Source of the DNA: Henckelia pumila | Lineage: Eukaryota > Streptophyta > Magnoliopsida > Lamiales > Gesneriaceae | NCBI RefSeq assembly: GCF_033568475.1 | Contig: NC_133120.1 | Span: 95,436,151 to 95,500,150, forward strand | Reading direction: 5' to 3' | DNA: 64,000 nucleotides | In this document: positions 12,678 to 22,952 of the stretch, piece after piece | Layout of the letters: each line of letters starts with the position of its first letter | Position numbering within the stretch: the first letter of the stretch is position 1 | Made by a program: the position numbers and the translations under genes | Notes under the pieces: model-generated | Databases searched by the model: none | What the model saw: only the letters and a program-made list of their open reading frames with translations | Told to the model about the DNA's origin: nothing

Positions 12678-14108
12678 TGTAGTGACCCTGCATGGTATCA
12701 CCTATTAACTGGCAACTAATAGCATGCATTAAACTTAATATAGCAAAATAACTTAACAGAGTAAAACATGCGGAAACAAAACCATACATATCAGCTTAGT
12801 AATAAACTCCAGGCTTAAATTTGTAGTGATACAACCAAATCGAAACCTTAAACAGTAAAAATTATACAGCTATATCGAATCCTGTTGTATCATAAAAATC
12901 CTCAAGGCTCCTGCTCCCTAGTTCTGCCTTGAACTATCAGCTCCGTCCATCCTGCGACCTGCCCCATGGAATAGGGTGTCCAAGATAACAACTAGGACGT
13001 GAGCGCTAACGCCCAGTACATAAACATGAGTACACGTAAGTATATGATGCATGCAACATGATGGCTAGTAACGGGTCATCTGAAAAATCATGCTCAGAAC
13101 CGGCGCCACATGAGTGCTGCCACCGCACGGATCAACCTCTGTGTGCAACCACACTCGTCTAGTACACCAGAGTAGATAGACATAAATTCCCCCGTCGCGG
13201 TACTCTCAGTGACAGACTATCGAATATAGAGCTGAGCGGCTCTATAGTCAGGTATAACAAGGTATAGGCTCAACGTGTATATGCACATGACATATGAATA
13301 TATAAAGCGGTAAATCATATATCATGTCATATAATAATGCCAAATAAATGCAACATATAAACATGTATACTCGCTGGCAATCTCAGTTAATGTGTACGTA
13401 CCTCTAGGCTAGTTCAAGTATAGTAAGATCCTAGGTTCCAAGCCTATATTCAAAAGTTCACCGTATCACTACATAAATTCTATAAGCCTTAACTAAGCTA
13501 ATAAGTACTCCCAAAACTTAAATAGATTCCTGAACCATACCTTCGTCCGTAGTTAGCACTTTGGAGTCGCTAGTCCCGGATGACTATAACCATACCTTGG
13601 TTATTCCAGAACCTCTATTATAACCGATAGGGCCCTCAAGTGTATATCTCACACTATATAACTGAATAATGAAACTCGGATATTCGTATTTAAAAATGAA
13701 TCTGAGAAGCCCTATTTATAGTCAAAATTCCCGGCCAGGATCGGAACTTTCGATTTCAGGATCGGAGCTTCCGATCCAGCTCATTGCATGCATGTGTGAC
13801 ACGTCGGGATCGAAACTTCCGATCGGGCGATCGGAACTTCCGATCTGCTCTACGTTCAACACTTGTCAAAACTCGCGGCTGAGTCATCGAGCATTACTGG
13901 CAGCTGGAGATCGGAACGTCCGTTCCAGGATCGGAGCTTCCGATCTGGGTTCGGAGCTTCCGATCTGGGTTCGGAGCTTCCGATCCGGCCCAAAGTCAAA
14001 AGCCCATATTCTCTTTCGAAGTCCAATAACACTCCAAAATTGATTAATTACCAACCCTTAATCATGTTTATCATATTATTATCTTAAAATGGAATCTGGG
14101 TTACTACA
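12678..14108 (-). repeat. 3' LTR of the chromovirus
   Basis: 1,431 bases. TATAAATA on the minus strand at 13713-13720. A palindrome array at about 13737-13986 lies just upstream of it in the direction of transcription. It differs from the other LTR by scattered substitutions and a change in the palindrome array. Confidence 0.95.
13737..13986. repeat. Array of imperfect palindromes GATCGGA(A/G)CTTCCGATC in the 3' LTR
   Basis: About eight copies or half-copies of the core, all with the shape GGAR-CTTCC between GATC ends. Clear ones are near 13738, 13759, 13807, 13828, 13909, 13929, 13949 and 13969. The spacing is irregular. They lie in U3, upstream of the TATA box. Confidence 0.85.
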
Positions 14109-14122
14109 TTCTCCCCACCTTT
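14109..14122 (-). other. Polypurine tract of the chromovirus
   Basis: On the minus strand a purine-rich run, AAAGGTGGGGAGAA, lies directly before the 3' LTR. This is the expected site for plus-strand DNA priming. Confidence 0.8.
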
Positions 14123-14227
14123 AGATATTTTGTCCGCGAAATAACATCTAAAGACAAATTAAGATAACAATATGAAACATTCAAACCATGTTTTATTACA
14201 ACAACTGTAATTACAACTACATGGTAA

Positions 14228-17200
14228 TCAAAAATACAAAGCAAACAACTCAGGATATTCTGCTTGCATACGACTCTCAGTTTCCCAAGTTGCTTCTTCA
14301 ACGCCTCGGCGCTGCTACTGTACCATCACAAGTGGTATAGTCTTGTTTCGAAAAACTTTCTCCTTCCTGTCTAGGATACGGATTGGTCGTTCAACAAAAG
14401 ACAGATCTGGCTCTAGCTGAATATCAGTAGACTAAATCACATGAGATTCATCAGCTATATAATGTCGAAGTAACGACACATGAAAAATATTATGTATATT
14501 GGAAAGATTTGGCGGTAAATCCAAACGATATGCAACATCTCCGATCTTCTCCAGTATCTGGAAAGGCCCAATGAAACGAGGAGACAACTTGCCTTTCACG
14601 CCGAATCTCATCACCTTCCTGAAAGGTGATACTCGAAGGAACACATATTCACCAGGCTCAAACTGAAGTGGCCTGCGACGAATATTAGCACAAATGACTT
14701 GTCTATCTTGAGCAACTTTGATCCTATGCTTAATCAAATCTACCTTGTCTACAATCTGCTGCACCAATTCAGGACCCTCGACTTGCCATTCCCCGACTTC
14801 ATCCTAGAATAACGGAGTACGACACCGTCGACCGTACAATGCCTCGAAAGGTGCCATATCGATACTACGATGATAACTGTTATTGTAGGCAAATTCGATC
14901 AAAGGTAACTGATCCTGCCAAGATAAGACAAAATCCATGACAGAAGAACGTAGCATATCCTCCAATGTACGAATCATCCGCTCTGACTGTCCGTCAGTCT
15001 CCGGATGATATGCAGTGCTCAAACTCAGAGTGGTACCCAACGCCTCCTGAAAACTACCCCAAAAACGTGAGGTAAATCGCGGGTCTCTATCACTAACTAT
15101 GCTCACTGGAATCTCATGCAATCGCACTATCTCCTAGATGTATAAACGTGTCATGCGATCATAAGAATACTCCCGGTTATAAGGAATAAAGTGTGCTGAT
15201 TTTGTCAAACGGTCAACAACAACCTAGATAGCATCACACTGACGTGACGTCATAGGCAAGTGGGTAACAAAGTCCATAGTCACGTGCTCCCACTTCCATT
15301 CGGGAATCTTAAGATTCTACAATAATCCACCTGGCCGTCGATGTTCAGCCTTGACCTGTTGACAAACCAAATATCTCGAAACAAATTGATACACACTCCT
15401 CTTCATCCCTTTCCACCAGAATCTAGTTCGCAAATCCTTATACATTTTCATGCTACCAAAATGAACTGATAATCGACTCATGTGAGCTTGAGAAAGAATA
15501 TTATTCTTGAGCTCCGCATCATTAGGTACAACCACTCGATTAGATAGGCACAATAAATCATCTGCCTGAAAATGGAATCCAGATTTATTAACTTCATTGG
15601 CTAGACGTGTCAAACGCTGAGTCTTTACATCAGATATCTGAGCATCTCTAATCCGAGAATACAATGCTGGCTCAGATAGAATAGTATGCAAACGAATCTC
15701 ATTCCTCCCTTTCTTGTGCTTGAGCGTAAAACTCAATGAACAGCACTCTTGAATCATATGAGATACTTCACTACTCTGAAGTGCAGAAAGTCTCACCTGC
15801 CGACTCAAGGAATCAGCAGTAAGATTAACAGAACCTGGATGATATTTGATTTTACAATCATAATCTTTCAGAAGATCCATCCAGCGTCTCTGTCGCATAT
15901 TCAACTCCGCCTGAGTGAATAAATACTTCAAACTCTTATGATCCATAAATATCTCAAATTTCTCGTCATAAAGATAATGCCTCCAAATCTTGAGTGCAAA
16001 TACAATGGCGGCCAACTCGAGATCATGCACTGGATAATTACTCTCATGCATCTTCAACTGTCGAGAAGCATAGGCAATAACATGTCCATGCTATGTCAGA
16101 ACACATCCTAACCCCTGACCAGAGGCATCAGTATAGACAACATATCCTCCTGATCCAAAAGGTAGAGCTAGCACAGGTGCAGTAGTAAGACGTCTACGCA
16201 GCTCGTGAAATGACTCCTCACAATCCGAGGACCATATGAAGGCAACATCTTTCCATGTAAGCTGTGTCAAAGGCCTTGCCAACTGTGCAAAATTCTCGAT
16301 GAACCGACGGTAATATCCAGCTAGACCCAAGAAACTACGAATCTCAGCAACCATCGTCGGACGAGACCAGTTCAGCACTGCCTCTATCTTACTAGGATCA
16401 ACAGATATCCCTTCATTAGAAATCACATGACCGAGAAACACTACCCGATCAAGCCAAAATTCACACTTGTTCAATTTCTCATACAGCTGCTTATCTCGTA
16501 ACGTCTGTAAAACAATTCTCAGATGTTGTGCATGCTCACCCTTGTCATGAGAATATACAAGAATATCATCAATGAAAACGATGGCAAATCTATCCAGATA
16601 TTCTCGAAATACCTGATTCATCAGATTCATAAAGACTGCCGGTGCATTCGTCAAACCGAATGGCATCACCAAAAATTCATAATGCTCATATCTGGTCCTG
16701 AAAGCAGTCGTAGAAATATTTGAGTCTCGTACCCACATCTGGTGGTATCCCGATCTCAGATCTATCTTGGAGTAAACAGAAGTACCCTGTAATTGATTGA
16801 ACAAATCATCAATCCACGGCAAAGGATACTTATTCTTGATGGTGACACGATTCAACTGCCTGTAATCAATACATAATCGCATCGATCAATCCTTCTTCTT
16901 GACAAATAAAACAGGTGCTTCCCACGGAGAAACACTCGGACGAATATATCCCTTATCAAGCAGATCATGTAACTGCTGTTTTAATTCCCTCATCTCTGAT
17001 GGTGCCAGACGATAAGGTGCTCGGGATATAGGCGTAGTTCCTGGTACTAGATCAATACCAAATTCAACCTCTCGCACCGGAGAAAAACTAGGAATCTCAT
17101 CAGGGAATACTTCAGAAAACTCGCTGACTACCGGTAACTGATCAATACCCGTACTACTCATGGACATATCAACTGCATAGATGAGGTAGACCTCCCCACC

Positions 17201-18690
17201 TGACTCCAAGACATGACATGTCTTCAGAGCCGAAACAAGTGGCATCGGAGGTCGCGCACCCTCACCATAAAAATACCAGCTATCACCCTCAATCGGATGA
17301 AACTGTACCAGACGCTGATAACAATCCATAGTAGCGTGATAAAAAGTCAGCATATCTATTCCCAAGATACAATCAAAATCTGTCATCGCTAATATCATCA
17401 AATTAGCTGCTAACACATTACCCTCAAACTCCAGAAGGCAACCCATCACTAGACGCTTAGTTACTATCTCTTGCTCCAACGGAGTAGATACAACTAAATC
17501 CATATCTAATGATACATAAGGTAATCTATGTCTCTTAACAAAGCGACTAGAAATAAAGGAATGCGATGCTCCAGTATCAATTAATACAAGTGGAGGAATA
17601 CCACATAACAGAAAGGTACCTGCCAACATGCGATCGCTTCCCTCTGTAGCCTGCTCCTGAGACAGAGCAAACACCTGCCCTTGAGTCTGGGGACGATAAC
17701 CAGAAGAACTCTGTGGTGCTGGCTGCTGACGTGGAAAAGTAGAAGCCTGAGATCCAACCTGGGATCCCGATCCACTAGCAGAACCCATATACTGAGGACA
17801 ATCCCTCCGCAGATGTCCCTGCTGACCGCAAATATAACAAGCACCAGTAGCTCTCCGACATGATGCTGCAGGATGCTTCCCTCCACAATAACTACAAAAC
17901 TCCTCCTTCTTCTTCTTCTTTTGAAAACGGAACATACCTCGTGAACCACGAGATCCAGATAAAGTAGTAGGAGTAGAAGAAGACGTAGGTACAGATTGCA
18001 CAACAGATTGAGCTCGAGGCTCAAAAGGTCCACTAGGCTATCCTGGCATCATCAACTGTGCCCGCCTGTTGCTAGTCTCCACAAGACGGAAATGGTTCAC
18101 AAAAGTCTCAAAAGATACCGGGTCATCACAGATGACAACCTGAGAGTAGATATCTTGGTTCAAACCTTGTAGAAAGATATCATACTTCGATGCATCACTC
18201 TCATTAATATAAGGACTGAAAGGTAGCCGATCAAGAAATCGTTGCTGATATTGATCAATAGTCATTGATCCTTGTCTCAAAGTAAGCAACTGCATAGATC
18301 GTGTTTGGCGAACAGCCGGAGGAAAATACAATTTCTGGAACTCCCGACAGAAATCCCCCAAGTCACTTGTCTTCTCTCAGTACGTGCCTGAGCAGCTTTG
18401 GCATCCCACCAAAAACGTGCTCGATCCTCTAGAACGAATTCTAGAACTTCCAGTTTCTGATCCTCAGTACAATCGAAAGCACGAAAAGTACTCTCGAGTT
18501 TAGACATCCAGCTTCTAGCTTGTTCAGGATTCTCGCCTCCCACCAAGGGTTTCGGTCCTACTTGCATGGACTTATTGATAGAGTAGCGACGTCCACCCTC
18601 ATGATGACGATGTTGATCATCATGATGGCGATGATGATGATGATGATGACCACATCCCTGACCAACACTACCGTGACTCTCGTCAGCCAT
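14228..18690 (-). pseudogene. Degenerate gag-pol of the chromovirus
   Basis: Gag starts near the ATG at 18690 with a histidine-rich N-terminus, and a frameshift falls near 18370. A CCHC zinc knuckle (CYICGQQGHLRRDC), the protease active site (LIDTGASHSFIS), the reverse transcriptase catalytic box (FIDDILVYS), RNase H ([11 protein letters not shown]), integrase segments, a GPY/F-type module and a C-terminal chromodomain follow in order. The reading frame is broken by TAG at 18038, 16091, 15317, 15224, 15134, 14804, 14432 and 14315 and by TGA at 16886 (positions are the lower plus-strand coordinate). It encodes no working polyprotein as it stands. The chromodomain normally steers integration into heterochromatin, yet this copy sits in a gene. 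Confidence 0.9.
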
Positions 18691-18784
18691 ATCCTGAAAA
18701 GAATTGCACATTAAAATCCCAAATGTGCAAGAATTACTCAAAACTAATTCTAAATCCCAAGTACTAATCCCAAAATCTAAGCAT

Positions 18785-18796
18785 GCTCTGATACCA
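18785..18796 (-). other. Primer binding site (tRNA-iMet type)
   Basis: TGGTATCAGAGC on the minus strand, four bases inside the 5' LTR. It is complementary to the 3' end of initiator tRNA-Met and primes minus-strand DNA synthesis. Confidence 0.9.
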
Positions 18797-18800
18797 AAAA

Positions 18801-20243
18801 TGTAGTGACCCTGCATGGTATCACCTACTAACTGGCAACTAATAGCATGCATTAAACTTAATATAGCAAAATAACTTAACAGAGTAAAACATGCGAAAAC
18901 AAAACCATACATATCAGCTTAGTAATAAACTCCAGGCTTAAATTTGTAGTGATACAACCAAATCAAAACCTTAAATAGTAAACATTATACAGCTATATCG
19001 AATCCTACTGTATCATAAAAATCCTCAAGGCTCCTGCTCCCTAGTCCTGCCTTGAACTACCAGCTCCGTCCATCCTGCAACCTGCCTCATGGAATAAGGT
19101 GTCCAAGATAACAACTAGGACGTGAGCGCTAACGCCCAGTACATAAACATGAGTACACGTAAGTATATGATGCATGCAACATGATGGCTAGTAACGGGTC
19201 ATTTGAAAAATCATGCTCAGAACCAGCGCCACATGAGTGCTGCCACCGCACGGATCAACCTCAGGGTACAACCACACTCGTCTAGTACACCAGAGTAGAC
19301 AGACATAAATTCCCCCGCCGTCGCGGTACTCTCAGTGACAGACTATCGAGTATAGAGCTGAGTGGCTCTATAGTCAGGTATAACAAGGTATAGGCTCAAC
19401 ATGTATATGCACATGACATATAAATATATAAAGCGGTAAATCATATATCATGCCATATAATAATGCCAAATAAATGCAACATATAAACATGTATACTCGC
19501 TGGCAATCTCAGTCAATGTGTACGTACCTCTAGGCTAGTTCAAGTATAGTAAGATCCTAGGTTCCAAGCCTATATTCAAAAGTTCACCGTATCACTACAT
19601 AAATTCTATAAGCCTTAACTAAGCTAATAAGTACTCCCAAAACTTAAATAGATTCCCGGACCATACCTTCGTCCGTAGTTAACCCTTTGAAGTCGCTAGT
19701 CCCGGATGACTATAACCACACCTTGGTTATTCCAGAACCTCTATTATAACCGATAGGGCCCTCAAGTGTATATCTCACACTATATAACTGAAGAAAGAAA
19801 CTCGGGAATTCGTATTTAGAAATGAATCTGAGAAGCCCTATTTATAGGCAAAATTTCCGGCCAGGATCGGAACTTCCGATTTCAGGATCGGAGCTTCCGA
19901 TCCAGCTCATTGCATGCATGTGTGACACGTCGGGATCGGAACTTCCGATCTGCTCTACGTTCAACACTTGTCAAAACTCGCGGCTGAGTCATCGAGCATT
20001 ACTGGCAGCTGGAGATCGGAACGTCCGTTCCAGGATCGGAGCTTCCGATCTCTGTGCTTCCGATGAGGTTCCGAAGTGGCTAGGATCGGAGCTTCCGATC
20101 TGGGTTCGGAGCTTCCGATCCGGCCCAAAGTCAAAAGTCCATATTCTCTTTCGAAGTCCAATAACACTCCGAAATTGATTAATTACCAACCCTTAATCAT
20201 GTTTATCATATTATTACCTTAAAATAAAATCTGAGTTACTACA
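18801..20243 (-). repeat. 5' LTR of the chromovirus
   Basis: 1,443 bases, acting as promoter of the element. It holds a palindrome array at about 19864-20121 and a minus-strand TATAAATA about 20 bases beyond the array in the direction of transcription. Confidence 0.95.
19864..20121. repeat. Palindrome array in the 5' LTR U3
   Basis: The same GATCGGARCTTCCGATC array as in the other LTR, with one motif fewer near 19930 and an altered, extra segment near 20048-20090. Copies have therefore been lost, gained or converted since insertion. Confidence 0.85.
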
Positions 20244-22740
20244 TTGTCTCTCTATTACATTGGTTTTCTTCCACTGTTTAACCAGCTGCAAGGTTAACTC
20301 TAGCAGCATCATAACAGATCGATCTGCTCTTCTTTCTCTCAAATCCGAAATCACATTCGACCCGGACAAAATCTTGGCTGGAAACTGGTCTACTGAAACC
20401 ATTTTCATTGCAGTTTACACCCAGAGAGTTGGGGAATCTTTGGCGCCTACGTGAGCTCAAAGTGGAACATAACCAGCTGACCGGTGAGTTTCCGACAAAC
20501 CAACTCGATTTTTGAGACCACTCTGATGTAACATACTCTGTTCCATTTTTACACATGCCATTGCCAGGTGTTCTTCCCCAAGAAATTGGCAACCTTCGTA
20601 GACTGGAAGTAATAAACATGGAATACAACAAGATTATAGGAACTTTACCAGCAACTATTTTCAACATCTCCACACTAAAAGTCATTGTGATCTTGTCAAA
20701 TAATAGCCTCTTTGGTCCTATATCTGCAAATATATGCCATCATCTTCCGAAGCTGGAAGAGCTGTTTCTTGATGCAAACAGTTTCTATGGAGAAATCTTA
20801 ACAAAAGTACTCGACTGCTTTGTTTTAAGGATATTGTCGTTGAGGAAAAATAATTTGATCGGATCCATACCAAGAGAGATTGGAAACCTGAGACAGCTTG
20901 AAATTCTTCATTTCTCTGATAATAATATTGGAGGTAATTTTTTTTTCTTGTATTTGATTCAAGAAGTACTAGAGTGCTATACTCCCAATTCTTTCATAGT
21001 TTCATGCCATGTTGGCAGGTGGAATTCCAGAAAAGTTGGGATATCTGCTTAATCTGAAAAATCTGAGTGTGGACAACAACAAGATCTCAGGCCCTTTCCC
21101 TGCCAGCATGTTTAATATATCGTTTCTTGAATATCTGTCGGTAAAGAACAATCACGTTAGCGGATTCATACCAAGAGAGATTGGAAACTTCACTTTGCTT
21201 AGGAATCTATATCTTCAGAATAATACCTTGATAGGTAAAAATGTATAGCATTTCCATGTTACTTGGGAAGGATAGCTCTTCAGTATAGGTTCAAAGATGG
21301 TGATTGTTCCCAAGTTTTTTGGCAGGTGAGATACCAGAAAAAGTGAGCCGCCTCCAGAAATTAAAAGAAATATACTTATCGTATAATGGATTATACGGTC
21401 CCATACATCCTGGAATTTTTAATATTTCATCACTAAGAGATATCGGATTTACGTCCAACAATATTTCGGGCAATCTTCCATCAGATATGGGTAATGGACT
21501 ACCAAATCTAAAAGAACTTAGAGTAAATTTAAACAACATAGGTGGATTCATACCCCATTCTATCTCAAATGCATCTAAACTCACAGTTGTATGTCTCAAT
21601 AGATTTACAGGTCCAATTCCAAATTCCTTAGGGAACCTCAGAAATCTTGAATTTCTGAACTTGGCTAGAAACAATCTTACCAGTGACTTGGCATCACCAG
21701 AAATGCGCTTCATCACTTCCCTGACAAATTGCAAATCTTTAAATTACTTGATTATCAACAACAACCCTTTGGCCAGTGTTCTTCCACTTTCTGTAGGGAA
21801 CCTCTCTTCTTCTCAGGATAGTATTTATGCTTCTGAATGTGAGATCTACGGAAACATTCCGGAAACAACTGGGAATTTGAGCGGTCTGACATTGTTAGAT
21901 TTATCTGAGAATAACTTAACTGGATTTTTTCCATCATCTATCAAAAGTTTACGAAAACTTCAACGAGTATCTTTTAGTAGTAACATATTCAGAGGGATTT
22001 TCCCATATTGGTTTTGTGAGTTACCTAGCTAATTTGGGCATATTACAATTGAGTCGAACTAAAATCCAGTGTTTTATTTCTGATTGCATAAGAAATGTTA
22101 CATCATGACTTAGAGAAATTTCTCTGGACTCTAACAGATTGAACTCTACTATACCTTCAAGCTTATGGAAGCTGAAAGATCTGTTGATGTTGAACCTGTC
22201 CTCGAACGCTTTAATCGGATCTATTCCTCAAGAATTTCAAGATTTAGAAGCTGTCATTTCAATATATCTTTCGATGAATCTATTGAACAGTGGAATTCCA
22301 AATACAATTGGGGCTCTGCAGGAATTAATCAGTCTTTCCTTGGCAAGCAACCAACTTGATGAACCTGTTCCCAACTCACTCGGAAACTTGATCAGTTTAG
22401 AATTCTTGGATTTATCTAATAACAATCTCTCAGGTGTGATTCCTAAGTCATTAGAGAACCTACACCAACTGAAGTTTTTCAATGTATCATTCAACAGATT
22501 AGGCGGAGAAATTCCGGGTGGAGGGCCCTTTAAGAATTTCAGTTATCGGTCTTTCATGTCAAACGAGGCTTTTTGTGGTTCACCGAGGTTGCATGTCCCA
22601 TCTTGTCGAAACAATTCTATGCAAAGATCAAGGAAGAGAAAAATGCTTTAAGTTCTAATCAGTGTACCAGTTACTGTGACCTGTATTCTTGCTTTAGCTT
22701 TTGTACTTGGAGCAATCAGACGACGAAGAAAACAAATATT
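20244..22740 (+). pseudogene. LRR receptor-kinase pseudogene A, body (kinase domain missing)
   Basis: Relative of the LRR-XII receptor-like kinases (FLS2/EFR/Xa21 type, plasma-membrane immune receptors). The N-terminal LRR domain block (TDRSALLSLKSEITFDPDKI) is followed by a deletion that removes the Cys-Trp region and the first repeats. The remaining LRRs follow in exons ending 20483, then 20568-20933, 21019-21234 and from 21326. A stop at 22030 is followed by a frame change. LRRs resume at about 22110 with the NPxLCG-like cap and a transmembrane helix (22652-22715, VLISVPVTVTCILALAFVLG). After the arginine-rich stop-transfer the sequence becomes non-coding and the kinase domain is absent. 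Together with the retrotransposon in its first exon this is a dead gene. It lies head-to-tail with paralogue B. Confidence 0.9.
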
Positions 22741-22952
22741 AAAAATAAATATTTGCACTTTCTCTGTATTTGCTTGACAACTTTGGCTCTAAGACTTGTC
22801 AGCACTTGAAACAAAACACATTACGAAAGTGGTGGGGTCTTTTACAAGACCTCAACGTCAACCACTTGGCCTTAAGTGGAGCGAAAGCTAAACAAACAAT
22901 AATGGCGCATAAGAACTCATTTAACTGAATTCCTACAATTCGTCCATTGAAG

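Larger units (their letters stand above)
12678..20243 (-). mobile_element. Ty3/Gypsy chromovirus LTR retrotransposon (Tekay-like), degenerate coding region
   Basis: Full-length element on the minus strand. LTRs lie at 12678-14108 (3') and 18801-20243 (5'), each TGTAGTGACC...ACTACA as read on the plus strand, flanked by the target duplication TTGTC (12673-12677 and 20244-20248). A tRNA-iMet-type primer site lies beside the 5' LTR and a polypurine tract beside the 3' LTR. Order gag, protease, reverse transcriptase, RNase H, integrase, GPY/F module, chromodomain fits the chromoviruses. Nonsense codons and at least one frameshift make it non-autonomous. The LTRs are still very similar, so the insertion is fairly recent. 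Confidence 0.95.

Noticed and set aside
13737..13986. Heat-shock elements in the LTR
   Set aside because: The dyad is GAA-N-TTC with one spacer base, not the two-base spacing of a standard heat-shock element.
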